Positions 50,001 to 59,130 are shown, counted from the stretch's first letter. The stretch is 64,000 nt of DNA from Brachycybe producta (GCA_036925085.1 JAUPFP010000001.1:1963501-2027500), one strand, 5' to 3'. Translations and numbers: made by a program. The notes: generated by a model from the letters alone, not told the origin.

Positions 50001-53000
50001 GCCATGTTTCCATTGGAACGAAAATTTGAACTTTGTGAAAATTTCAACTTGGTGCAAAATTGAAGAAACTTGACCTCCGCCTACGGTAGTTAATAAGCGG
50101 GGGGCCACGTTTGTTCTATTTTTCATCAGTTGAAATTTGCAAAAAGTTCAAATTTTCACCTCAGTGGAAACAAGGCCTAAATAGGCCTTTTTTTTACCCA
50201 CTTTAAGAATTTTGTAATATTAATAATGAGTTGAGATGGTTAAATTCTTGGGATTAACAAAGTTTAGCCAGTTTTTTTTAAGAAAAAACTTACTGTACAC
50301 GAAAGCATTTTCGAAATGTTAATAATGATTGTTAATAAAATAAACACAGTTTTCACACATTTTTAGACAATTTTCTGAAATTATAAAAAGTATAAAGATC
50401 TTAGGAAATCTTTAAAGATGTTTAAAAAAATTTGACAAAAAGTGAGGTTTTTATAAAAATTTTGACCAAAAAATATGAATTTCATCAATTTATTTTTTTT
50501 TTGGGGGGGGGGGAGGAATTTGTATTAAAAAATTATAAATTTAATAGAAATTTAAACAAAACATTAAAAAATGTTAACAAGTTTGACCCAAAATTATAAA
50601 TTTAAATATAATTATACAAAATTCTTAAAACAAATTACAAATTTCTGTAATAAAAAGTAAAATTGTCTAAAAAAAATTAACCCATGAAATATTATAAAAA
50701 GTTCACAATTTTGAACAAAAAAATTATAAAATATACAAATATACAAATTTCGATAAAATAAACGAAATTTTTTTTGAAAAAAACGCAATAAATTTGGTTA
50801 AAAACTTAAATTTTTTTTTTTTTGCTTTTCTGATTATTATGATTTAATTAAAATTATGATCTTACCATCAGATATAAGCCTTTCTCTTATTTCCCAGGCA
50901 AAAATTGTTGGGTTTTCACGTTTGTATTGTTCAATTTTAGCAACGACCACAGGTGTCGCCACTTTTGGTTTACTTCCACCAATTATTCCTGGTGGTCTTA
51001 AAGCTCCTAAAATAAAAAACACATTAAAATACTAAATTAGATAACCAATAATTGGGTAAAGACAACAAAGACCTTATTAAGTTAACTTTAAAATATCCTT
51101 CAAAATATACCTAATATTTTGTTGACTGTCCCTTGTTGTTGTAGAACCTGTCTGGCAAAATCATAAGGTCTTATTCCATATGGTGATAAGTCCAGGACTC
51201 TAGGTGGTGGCGGTGGAAGTTCGGGAATACTCCTCGAACTGAGGTAGAGATCTCGCAAATGACTCATACTCGTGGCTGCAAACAAAAATAAATACATTAT
51301 AAGATTAACATTCCATAACAAAGCATGGCAATTTTAACAATTTTATTCAATTTCACTTTTAAAGTGAGAAACAATTTTTTTTTTGTAAAATTGTTCTGAA
51401 ATTTGCACTTTTATTGCATCAATATGTAGTAAAAAAAAATTCTAAATTTATTAGAAACTAGACTAGTAAAAGAGTGCATTAGAAATGATTTCATAAAATA
51501 TATTTTAAAAATAAACTTGTTTAAGTAATGCAATTTTTGAAAGTGATCAAATTACATGTAAACTGAATGGAAACTATTTCGAACGCTTTGAAAAGATTCC
51601 TTTTATCAAATTAAAATTTAATCATTTTGAAACTGGAATAAAAAAGACTTATTTTGAACATATGGATCTTGAAATTACTTTAAATATTACTCATTTAAGT
51701 TGACTGAACAGTAATTTATAGGTATATTTATCAGAAGAAACAAAAGAAATTCAAAATGCAACCAAAAACTGAAATAATGGGTGAAATATGGCAAAAAAAA
51801 GTTTTAGTAATAACTATCTTTAATAATAATTATTGGTATCACTAATTTTCTGTAAAGTGTTCAGCACGGTTTTTTGTAGTAACTAGGGATCGAATTTTTA
51901 TGCAAAAATCAAGCAAATGTGTCTTAATTTGTGACCCAAGTGACAATTGTGAAGTAATCATCATCATCGGCCTTAGAGAAACCAACAATTATGCTTTTTA
52001 TAATCAAAAAGGCAGGTTAGAGGCTAGATGTCTTGTTTACTATCAGTTGTCAACTAGAAAATTCTAGCCTTTACCCAGTGTTTTTTTATTAGAGAAAAGC
52101 TTGTTGCTTGATCTCTAAATGGGGATTCTTATTTCACAATTGGCACTAGGGCCACAGATTGGGAAACATTCGCTTAATTTTGCATAAAAATCCAATTCTT
52201 TTTAAAGAATAATTAATAAAGCTTATCTAATATTCTAGTTTCTAACAAACTTTATTTTTTCTTTCTTAATATTTCCTTTCATTATGTTTAACAAATTTGC
52301 TTATTTAACTACCTTAATTAATTTTAGTGAAATTCAAGCTCAAAAATGAAGAAGAAGAAAAAAAAACTTAACACTTGAACTTCAACTTAAAAACTCTCTT
52401 GAGCAATGTTTTTAGCATAGAAAATCCTAGTTCAAACGAGATATATTGAGAGAAAAAAATACACAGCAATTTCTATCAGTTCGAACCCTGTTGTGAGTTC
52501 AAGTGCCAAGTTTTTTTTTCTTCTTCTTCTTTTTCTTCTCTCTTGAATTCGGACCTAATTGTTTTATTATATTTTTGAATTAAATCATAAAAAAATAATA
52601 ATATTTAAGACCCAACCCAACCCCCCCTTCCCAAAAAACGATGCCATAAAAATATGTTACTATGTTTCATAATTCATAATTTTAATACATAAAAAAAGCC
52701 TTAAGGTGTGGTTATTAAGACAAAAAAAAATAAGTGTTAGGCATTAAGAATGAATGAAGAAATTCTTAAATTAAAAATTTTTTCCCCCTTTTTAGAAAAA
52801 AAAAATTGTTAATTCATAATTATTATTATTATTATTATGCAGTAATATAACTATATATATATATTATAATAATGCACTCGTGGCTTTTATTATGTGAATT
52901 TAGTTTTATGAACTTCCCTGTAAAATTAAAAGTGATTTTGTTTGTTGTATAATTGCTCATATAAACCCATAACCTTTAAAAAATATGTAAAATTTTGCTA

Positions 53001-55155
53001 CCTAATTTTTCAACACCTCTTATGTTTGCAATTTTCTGTGAGGTTTTTTATGTAATTAAATTATTATGTGAAGCAAGAGAAAGTTAATTAATTAAGAATA
53101 TGTGTGTAAAAACGAAAAGTTAGCACTTTGAGAACTTCAACTTGAACCCTCTTAATCAGGGTTTCAACATAAAGAAACCTATATTCAAGGAGAGAGAGAA
53201 AAAAAAAAACACAATAAAATTGGAATTATTTTTCTTCTAATTTGGAGACCCTGCTTAGAGAGTTGTTCAAGTTCAATTGTTTTAAATACACATTTTTTTT
53301 AAAACTTGAATTTGAACCTTTAATAAAGTCTTACTTATAAAGACACCATTTACTCAAAATATGATAAAATTAGAATTTTAGTTAATTATTTTCTTACAAT
53401 TTACCTGTAAGTTGTCGTTCTAGAAACTAGAAGAGTTAAACGAAAACTCATAAAAGAATTTTCACGTTAATGTACATTTTAAAAAAAAATTAAACTTTTT
53501 TTTTTTGTTGCAGAATTTTAAGTTTTTAAAAAATTATCAAGATTTTTTTTCAGACATTTTTGGTCCAACTTGAAATGAAAAAAACAAAAAAAAATGGAGA
53601 ATTCTATAATTTGACATAAAATGTTTATTTTGAAAAAAAAAACATCATTTCTTTTACTCTTCTAGTATGTTAAAACCACTTTCGGTTTATTCTTAATGTC
53701 TAATTTTGAGTAAATGTTAGCCTATATATCAACATAAAAATATCATAAAAGAATTTATTTACTCTTCTAGTATTTAAACCACTATCAAACGTTGTCTGCA
53801 TCTGAAACTGCAGAATAATTGAAGAAGGCCTATAAATATTATGCAATGATTGCCAATATCCGAATCGGAGTCCGATATATCGGAAAACTTTTATTAAGTA
53901 TTTGCTTATGTTAATTTTATGCAAATTTTCACCTATTGCGTATACTGTAGACAATTTACCTAAATAGTTAAGCCTTGCTTGTAATATATAAGCATGACTT
54001 AATTACATTATATGTAATCAAATTAGGGCCCACCCCAATAAGGTGTTTTATATGGTAAATTTTAAACAGAACATATGGCTTTTATACATGTGTTTTATAC
54101 ATGTAGAGGCTAAATTAACATATAGGGGCTAGGGCCCCCCTCCCCCACATCATCATTTCCCATTTGAAGAGAATTCTGTGTAGAAGCAACAGACATTAGA
54201 AACTAGAATAGTAAACTTGCTTAGATTTAAAATCATTTCATGATAATTTTAAAAAAATTGATTTTTTTTTTCGTTCATTTTGCATCAAGTTGGTTTATTT
54301 TTAAAAAATTTGCTAAAAAAAAAAAACTAATGGTGAAAAATAAGCTATATAAATTGTTTAATGTACAATATATTCAACTTGCCATTCTAGTTTATAAGAA
54401 ACGGTTGAATTTCTCTCTTCTGAAGTGAGAAAACAAAGAAGCCGTTTTACAATATACGAACTTGTATTATGCAAATATTTTTTGCAAATTTTTTCTGAAA
54501 ATTTACTGATGATTTTGATTATTTTATTTAAAAAAAAAATATTGCCCTAAAATGTTCATTTTGAACAATTATAGCATATTCCTTTAGCATATTCATCTAC
54601 TAAATTACAGATTCTAAACAAACTTTAAATGTTCTGTAATTTGCTTGTATTAAACTATACCTTCAAATGCCGGTATAGTTTTTAAGTGATTTCAAAATTG
54701 CTCTAAAATGTTCATTTTGAACTATATCCCCGTCATGAAAATTATTTTTTAGCATATTCATCTATTATTACAGATTCTAACAAACTTTAAATGTGTGTTA
54801 TGCACTGTAAATTTAATTGTATTAAACTTACTTTCCTTTAAAAAAAATGCAGGTATAGTTTTTAAATGATTTCAAAATTGCTCTAAAATGTTCATTTTGA
54901 ACTATACCTTCACAAAACTACTTTAGGGCATATTGATCTAGTATTGTTGAATTTTTAAATAACTGTATAGACTGTAATAATTAAGGGGCTAAGGCCCCAA
55001 TTATGCACGCTTATATGTTGAAAAAACCGTTTGTAAATTGCAACAAGTAGACTTGAAAATAGTTTAAAATCTACAATAGTATGGAGAGATATGACAGAAT
55101 TATTCACGTATCCCCTACCAGTATGCGCAGGACTAGGTAAGACAGCAGTGTCCAT
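43633..55155 (-). CDS. eyg: eyegone-type PAX homeobox transcription factor, six exons
   Basis: Nuclear DNA-binding transcription factor; in Drosophila this class acts in eye, leg and imaginal disc development. Exons in order: 55155-55119, 51275-51111, 51006-50866, 46274-45990, 45267-45080, 44001-43633. All have GT/AG borders and consistent phases (1,1,1,1,0), giving 394 residues from the first in-frame ATG. The paired domain is partial: only the last part of the PAI half is present (GIRPYDFAR, about residues 47-67), then a complete RED half at about 69-134 ([31 protein letters not shown]). A homeodomain follows at about 227-286 ([13 protein letters not shown] ... [12 protein letters not shown]) with Ser50 and Asn51. 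The linker motif [17 protein letters not shown] and the HQRMN run after the homeodomain are eyg-like rather than Pax6-like. The tail is Ser/Pro/Thr-rich and ends in an acidic stretch. Lateral start choice is uncertain because the frame is open for another 115 codons upstream of the ATG. Family assignment is from recalled motifs, not a search. Confidence 0.93.
44002..45079 (-). other. eyg intron 5
   Basis: AT-rich intron with no conserved-looking element by eye. It contains repeated short runs of the type TTTCTAAAAAA and an AT-only stretch. Borders GTAAG...ACAG are canonical. Confidence 0.85.
45080..45267 (-). CDS. eyg: eyg exon 5: homeodomain helices 1-2
   Basis: Acceptor AATTAATTAG precedes 45267 and donor CAG|GTAAG follows 45080. 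188 bp, entering in phase 1 and leaving in phase 0. It encodes an acidic Ser/Asp linker, then [40 protein letters not shown] and EARVQ. These are the N-terminal arm, helix 1, helix 2 and start of helix 3 of a paired-class homeodomain. The split between Q46 and V47 of the homeodomain is a common intron position in paired-class genes. Confidence 0.96.
45268..45989 (-). other. eyg intron 4
   Basis: 722-bp AT-rich intron, borders GTGATA...TTAG. Its main content is the 30-bp minisatellite listed separately. Confidence 0.85.
45437..45650. repeat. 30-bp minisatellite in eyg intron 4
   Basis: About seven units of AAAAGTTTTAAAAAGTTCAA followed by AATTGCATTG, with substitutions (GAATTA for GCATTG, TTTGAA for TTTTAA). 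The period is visible from the regular return of AAAAGTTC. Confidence 0.85.
45990..46274 (-). CDS. eyg: eyg exon 4: end of RED and linker
   Basis: Acceptor AATTTAAAG precedes 46274 and donor G|GTGATAA follows 45990. 285 bp, phase 1 both sides. It begins [19 protein letters not shown], the last RED helix, and continues [17 protein letters not shown], a motif characteristic of eyg proteins. A linker rich in aromatic residues ([16 protein letters not shown]), then Ser/Pro, then a GGA repeat coding for Gly follows. The polyglycine is at the 3' border of the exon. Confidence 0.94.
46660..46868. repeat. 30-bp minisatellite in eyg intron 3
   Basis: Seven near-identical units; the last five repeat exactly every 30 bp (TTAAAATTTCTAATAAAAAT plus TTAAATTTTG). 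Because 30 is a multiple of three, long open frames appear on both strands; they are not genes. Low divergence suggests recent amplification. Confidence 0.92.
47646..47976. mobile_element. MITE family A, copy 5 (complete)
   Basis: Starts TAGGGCTCGGATTTTTATGC and ends with the reverse complement TGCATAAAAATCCGAGCCC followed by TA, so TA is a likely target duplication. The interior forms an imperfect palindrome around GTTACTATCAGTTGTCAAC, with arms TTAGAGGCTAG and CTAGTCTCTAACC. No coding capacity. The TA duplication suggests a Tc1/mariner-like mobiliser; inferred. Confidence 0.85.
48000..48210. mobile_element. MITE family B, degraded copy
   Basis: Contains GGAACCCTGTTTAGAGGGTT followed by CAAGTTGACGTGCGAC and TTCTTGAATATGGGC, the right arm of family B. 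The left arm is recognisable only as GCACTTGAATTTTAATTTGA. It directly abuts MITE A copy 5. Confidence 0.5.
48541..48956. repeat. 416-bp palindrome with near-perfect terminal inverted repeats
   Basis: The left end TTAGCGAACTCACCTA is the exact reverse complement of the right end TAGGTGAGTTCGCTAA. Identity extends through TATTCTAGTTTCTAACTAAA to about 44 bp with one mismatch. The inner arms (AAAGCGTTCGA... and ...TCGAACGCTTT) also pair. It contains the GAAACTAGAATAG motif of family F1, so it is probably a younger member of that foldback group. It lies inside eyg intron 3. Confidence 0.85.
49131..49325. mobile_element. MITE family B copy
   Basis: Left arm GGCCAAATTCAAGAAGAAAA then CTTAACACTTGAA; right arm TTCAAGTGCCAAGTTTA then TTCTTAAATTTGGTCC. 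These are inverted copies of each other, giving a palindromic element of about 195 bp with no coding potential. Confidence 0.75.
49998..50180. mobile_element. palindromic MITE, family G
   Basis: Left end TTAAGCCATGTTTCCA and right end TGGAAACAAGGCCTAA are imperfect inverted repeats. They extend inward through AAAATTTGAACTTT / AAAGTTCAAATTTT. The centre is GC-richer (CTCCGCCTACGG, GCGGGGGGCC). About 183 bp, single copy here; within eyg intron 3. Confidence 0.7.
50181..50865. other. proximal part of eyg intron 3, no features
   Basis: AT-rich, with a short poly-G tract near 50503. Nothing else seen. Confidence 0.6.
50866..51006 (-). CDS. eyg: eyg exon 3: start of RED subdomain
   Basis: Acceptor TATTTTAG precedes 51006 and donor G|GTAAG follows 50866. 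141 bp, phase 1 both sides. It encodes [18 protein letters not shown], then [20 protein letters not shown] and RERLISD. These are the interdomain linker and first helices of the RED half of the paired domain. Compared with Pax6, the segment between KIL and RP is shorter by about eight residues, lacking the YYETGS part. The intron separating it from exon 2 is only 104 bp, in contrast to the other, kilobase-size introns. Confidence 0.95.
51111..51275 (-). CDS. eyg: eyg exon 2: N-terminal linker and residual PAI helices
   Basis: Acceptor GTTTGCAG precedes 51275 and donor G|GTATAT follows 51111. 165 bp, phase 1 on both sides. It encodes a Ser/Pro-rich segment ([10 protein letters not shown], five consecutive Pro) followed by [16 protein letters not shown] and GTVNKIL. 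The latter corresponds to the second and third helices of the PAI subdomain of other Pax proteins (GxRPCDISR...GCVSKIL). The N-terminal beta hairpin and first helix of PAI are missing, the hallmark of the eyg class. Confidence 0.93.
51884..52198. mobile_element. MITE family A, copy 6
   Basis: Left end TAGGGATCGAATTTTTATGC and right end TGCATAAAAATCCAATTC are diverged versions of the family A ends. The internal arms GGTTAGAGGCTAGATGTC and GTTGTCAACTAGAAA are intact. No coding capacity. Confidence 0.8.
52325..52557. mobile_element. MITE family B copy
   Basis: Left arm AAATTCAAGCTCAAAAATGA then AAACTTAACACTTGAACTTC; right arm GAGTTCAAGTGCCAAG then TTGAATTCGGACC. Arms are inverted; the right arm has an expanded TTCTTCTTC tract. 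Confidence 0.7.
53105..53320. mobile_element. MITE family B, diverged copy
   Basis: AACTTCAACTTGAACCCTCT on the left and GTTGTTCAAGTTCAATTG then AAAACTTGAATTTGAACC on the right form the inverted arms of family B. Confidence 0.6.
55119..55155 (-). CDS. eyg: eyg exon 1, minimal coding part
   Basis: From ATG at 55155-55153 the exon encodes [12 protein letters not shown] plus one base, then a donor G|GTAGGG at 55119/55118. The ATG context is GCT-ATG-G, with G at -3 and +4, which is a good animal start. It is also the first ATG downstream of the TATA-like box at 55501-55508. The trailing base joins the CC of exon 2 to give Ala, so the splice is phase 1. The frame stays open upstream with non-random codons, so this may be only the end of a longer coding exon. 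Confidence 0.75.
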
Positions 55156-55497
55156 AGCTAAGTGTACCCAAGGTGGCGGTAGATGACCACTGTCCGTACT
55201 TGGACGTGGTGGCGATATTGTTACTGGAGGAGCTATTTCGGCGGCGGCTTTGGACGCACTAGCGACCGTCGACACGACACGATTTACTACTGTTGTTGTT
55301 GTTGTTAAATTAGTAGTAGTAGTAGTAGTAGTGGACAGTAAACGTTGTCCTTGATAGTCTTTCGGACGATCCGTGTTATTACAATAGGATGTCCTCCGTA
55401 TACTCGCGAATGACCGCGAACAAACGGAAGAAAGAGAGCGAGAGAGAGAGAGCGAAAAATCAAAAAACCAATACCAAAAAAATATTTTTTTTTCTGT
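55156..55497 (-). other. eyg: eyg 5' UTR or N-terminal coding extension
   Basis: This stretch is much richer in G+C than its flanks and stays open in the eyg frame for over 110 codons. It contains no ATG in any frame before the 55155 start. Its translation has a run of seven Thr (ACT repeat), then five Thr (ACA repeat), then Ala/Pro/Ser-rich sequence ending [13 protein letters not shown]. That composition resembles the disordered N-termini of Pax proteins. Without an ATG it must be either 5' UTR below the TATA-like box or coding sequence spliced from farther upstream. Possible acceptors lie after the (CT)n tract near 55400, in phase 2. Which of these is right cannot be settled here. Confidence 0.5.
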
Positions 55498-55500
55498 CAC

Positions 55501-55508
55501 TTTATATA
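55501..55508 (-). promoter_or_regulatory. candidate TATA box for eyg
   Basis: Minus-strand TATATAAA immediately precedes the open, GC-richer exon 1 region. A start site about 30 bp downstream would give a 5' UTR of some 320 bases free of upstream ATGs, ending at the ATG at 55155. The surrounding DNA is AT-rich, so chance occurrence is possible. Confidence 0.4.
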
Positions 55509-56370
55509 AACAACCACAAAATAAAATTTGTCACTTAATCAATTTTATCAAAAAATAATATTAAATTATTGCTTTTAACAATATTATGTTATATTAAACT
55601 CATCGTTCACCAATTAACTTATATTGATTTCGTAGAAAGTGAATATATTTTCGCCTAAAAAAAAAAATGATTACCACACATTAAACACACACGTCCTTTC
55701 AAGGCACTAAACTGTACTACAATTGAATGAAAAAGTTACAAAACTTTGGCAAATAAATGGTCAATCTTTGTATTTTTTTTAGAAACAAGAGAGAGAGAGA
55801 GAAGGAGAGAGAGAATAATCAAAGAAAGGTTGATGTGATCAAGTTTTGCCATTGGTTGCCATCAATTGTTAAAAGCAAAGCCAGTGAATGGTTGGTCGCC
55901 AGATCTTAAAAGGTGTGTATGGTGTCATTAGTTGTGATCAGATCATGTTTGCAGCTGCTCAGGTAAATAACAGGAGAAAAAAAAGCGTGTTTGCTCTCTG
56001 TTAGTATTACTGTATATATATATATATTTTTGTATCCTGTCTTTATTTTTTGCTCCAACAAGACACAAACCGACCAACCAAATTTCATGTAGTTATTTTT
56101 TTCTGTTTCTGGCGTGTGTGTGTCTATGTTGTATGTTTGCAGGTAAAACTTGCTTCAGGCAACACTAGAAGAAGAAGCTAACTCCCGTATACAATATATA
56201 ATAACAGAATAAATTGTTGGTAGATGGGATCATGGGAAGGAAGAACTATTGTTGAAGTGCCCACAACAAGGTTTTGGTTTTTTTTTTTTGGAGGGGTTGG
56301 GAGCAATTTTTTTTTTTTTGTTTGCTTCCTTTCCTTATTCACTTTTAACTAGGAAAGTCAAGAGAGAACA

Positions 56371-56455
56371 TCGCCTGCTGCCGCACGTTCACCACGGTGT
56401 ATGCGGTTCTAAGTGAAACATGCTCGTGGTCTCCATAAACACGCTTCTTCTTTAG
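56371..56455 (-). promoter_or_regulatory. GC-rich island upstream of eyg
   Basis: About 85 bp of balanced base composition in AT-rich DNA, 1.2 kb upstream of eyg exon 1. On the minus strand a 15-codon frame METTSMFHLEPHTPW ends in TGA. It could be a non-coding first exon, promoter or conserved element; evidence is composition only. Confidence 0.25.
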
Positions 56456-56624
56456 TGGTTTTTTTTTTCTTTCCCTGAACTTTTAAGGTGTTTCTTGGGT
56501 AATTGAAGCCACTGTCATTATATTCTAGGTAGAGTTACCTATGTTTTGCTTTTTTTTTATTTATCTCCATTGCATAACAATGTTTCAGTGTAGACAACAA
56601 TTCCATAATTTTTTTTTTTTAAAA

Positions 56625-57535
56625 AAAACTAGACTAGTAAAAATGGTTATGATAAACATGTTTTCGGTTTCATATAATTTAAAAGGAAACTTTTTAAGAA
56701 AAATGTGAATTATGTCGAAGGCTTTGAAAATATTCCCCTCTTTTATTGTTAAACGTCAAAATTTCATTTAGAAGAACAAAACTTCAAAGATTATTAGAAA
56801 CTAGAATAGGAGATAAATATAGACAAGGCATTGTTCATATTGACATCTTGAAAAATAAACTTTTTTTTAATAACAATTTGAATTTTATTAAATTAAGTGG
56901 TGCATTTTGCTAATTTTTTTTCATTGCATAACACTGCATTTTATATATGTTTTTTTTAAATAAATCACTCAAGTAACATTAAAAACTAGACTAGTAAAAG
57001 ATTATCATAAACGTATTTTCAGCATCTTATAGATAAAAAAGTCAATTTTCAACTTTTAAGATAGTGAATATTGCATTTAATACAACTATGTCGAATGCTT
57101 TGAAAATATTCAGCTCTTGACTTAAATTTCATTTCAAATAACTTTTAAGAAGAAATTTAAAAGTCTGCTAGAAACTAGAATAGTAAATAGATGTAGGCAA
57201 GGGAATTTTCAAGTTAAGATCTTAAAAAATTAAACTTTTTTCGTGGCTCTGCCGAAGGCTTTGAAAAAATCCCCCCCCCCCTTTTATTTTGACTTATTTA
57301 CTTTTTCCAGAAACAACATTAAGAAGAAATTTAAAGTTTGCTAGAAACTAGAATAGTAGAGACAGTTATGATAAAATTAATTTCGTGACGCCATCTTTTA
57401 AAATTAACTTCTTATGACATCTTGAAAATAATCAAATTTTGGGTATTTTTTTTTTAGAAAAAAAACAACACTTGTATTACAAAAAAATATTCTTCTGAAA
57501 ATACTTTTCACAAAAACCTATTCTAGTTTCTAAGA
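56625..57535. repeat. array of F1-type ends
   Basis: GAAACTAGA(A/C)TAGTA words at about 56627, 56792, 56983, 57172 and 57342 are all in one orientation. A final inverted CTATTCTAGTTTCTAAG is at 57521. GAAGGCTTTGAAAATATTCC recurs between them. This looks like tandem or serial foldback arms. Confidence 0.7.
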
Positions 57536-58515
57536 AAGAAAGAAAAAAACGATAGTGTATTGCATAGTATGTAAATCTTTTTATGTCATTCAAAAACGCC
57601 TAATTAAACAACTATACAGCTGCACTACAACATTTTGTAGAGAAGGCATTTGAAAACTTCAATAAGTTCGTTTGAATTCCGCCACTGATTAGTCTTTTCT
57701 ACCAATATGCTCCTACCTCAACAACCAACAAACGTATAGGCGTTATCAAATGCAGCTTTTGTTGTGAACTTTTATTTAAATTTAATTATAAGCTACCAAA
57801 AATTAAACTATGTTGAACTTGTTAAAAGATGATATAACTGGACACAACGAGTTTTGGTTTTGTCAATTTCCTACTCACCCCCCCCCCCCCCTTGGTGGGA
57901 TTTTCAAATAGGTGTGTTTTATGTTAAAGTCAGGTGGTGGGTTGATTTTTATAGTTTTGTTGCAGTCAACATTTTTCAAATATGGCATTGCTATTTTAGT
58001 TGAGAAACATGCCAATAGAGGTCGCCAAAGCTTCACTTGGTCAAGCCAGAAACATTTTTTATGTATCTATTAGTTCAAAAGAAGAGACTGAATGAGGCTG
58101 ATTTTATCTATTCCCCAGACTACATACAAGCAAAAGCCTGTTTCAGGCTATTTGAAAAATCCTACCATTTTATGAGGTAGAGTTTGATTACTCATAAGCA
58201 GGAGTAAAATAGTACAGCCCCCTTTATGAGTCACTTATGATAATATCATTCTAGAATCATTACCTATGATGAATCTTTAAACTAAATTTATTCCTACTAC
58301 TTCTAGACATCATTCTTAGGTTGTATAACTGAAGTAATTTTCGAACACATTTCAAACACGTTTGTGCCACTGCAAAAGTGCGCAAACTGCAACAATTTTA
58401 AGATGATTAATGAACAGCTGATTTTAGAAATCTTGATTAATTCTGTCTTTTAGCATCAACATTAAAAGAAACTAGGAAAGTCTTTTAAAAACTAGAAGGG
58501 GTACCCCTCAATCAC

Positions 58516-58669
58516 TTAAGGTGGCTTTATTAGATATTTATTTTGCATTTGACACCCCACTCCGCATGGATGACGCAACTGCAGTGGCTAATGCTCTGCT
58601 CCATAGACGTTTTTCTAATATTTGAACGCAAAAACGTCAAGTGAACGGTTTTTTTAGAAACGACATTTG
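58516..58669. mobile_element. F2 element, left arm
   Basis: TTAAGGTGGCTTTATTAGAT then GATGACGCAACTGCAGTGGC and CTCCATAGACGTTTTTCTAA match the F2 left arm. The preceding ACTAGAAGGGGTACCCCTCA is an F1 left arm, so F2 sits in F1 at its TTAA. The arm runs into the minisatellite. Confidence 0.8.
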
Positions 58670-59130
58670 CTCTAAAGACACTTGCCCTACAAACAGTTGC
58701 CCTAAAGCTATTTGCCTTAAAGGGACATTTGCCCTAAAACCACTTGCCCTAAAGGGACATTTGCCCTAAAACCACTTGCCCTAAAGGAATGTTTGTCCTA
58801 ATCAGCAGTCTAAATATAAGTCATCTCCACCAAAAGACTGTATGAACTGTATGAAAAGAGAGAAAAGAGTAGCTTTAAGTACAATGTCCTTTAAGACAAA
58901 TGTTCCTTTAGGGCAAGTGTTTCAAGGGCAAATGTTCCTTTCTGGCAAATGTTTCCAGGGAAAACATCCTTTTAGAGAAAATGTCCCTTTAGGGCAAACA
59001 GCTCTTTATGGTAAATTGCTTTAGGGCAAGTGTATTTATAGCAATTGGCATTAGGGCAAGTGTATTTATAGCAATTGGCATTAGGGCAAATGGCTTTAGG
59101 GCAGGTGTCTATAGGGCAAATGGCTTTAGG
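58670..59130. repeat. TTTAGGGCA minisatellite in two opposed halves
   Basis: 58680-58795 reads CTTGCCCTAAAGGGACATTT and 58885-59130 reads TTTAGGGCAAATG, the inverse orientation. They flank an unrelated-looking spacer with a short frame. Adjoins an F2 left arm. Confidence 0.88.

Larger units (their letters stand above)
46275..50865 (-). other. eyg intron 3
   Basis: 4.6-kb intron, borders GTAAG...AAAG. It holds a 30-bp minisatellite (46660-46868), MITE A copy (47646-47976), a 416-bp palindrome (48541-48956), a MITE B copy (49131-49325) and a TTAA-bounded palindrome (49998-50180). The DNA between these is AT-rich without recognisable features. Confidence 0.85.
51276..55118 (-). other. eyg intron 1
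   Basis: 3.8-kb intron, borders GTAGGG...TTTGCAG. It contains MITE A copy 6 (51884-52198), two MITE B copies (52325-52557, 53105-53320) and repeated F1-type ends (GAAACTAGAC at 51450, GAAACTAGAA at 53423 and 54202). A short duplicated block TTGCTCTAAAATGTTCATTT recurs near 54690 and 54880. Longer frames at 53700-53954 and 54240-54428 look random. Confidence 0.8.
55509..58515. other. upstream of eyg
   Basis: Contains a (GA)n run at 55788-55815, a GC-rich island (56371-56455) and an F1-type array (56625-57535), listed separately. 57536-58515 is AT-rich with a poly-C tract at about 57879 and no other feature. Confidence 0.5.

Noticed and set aside
55156-55500. A protein starting at 55500
   Set aside because: The codon there is GTG, not an animal start; the first in-frame ATG is at 55155.
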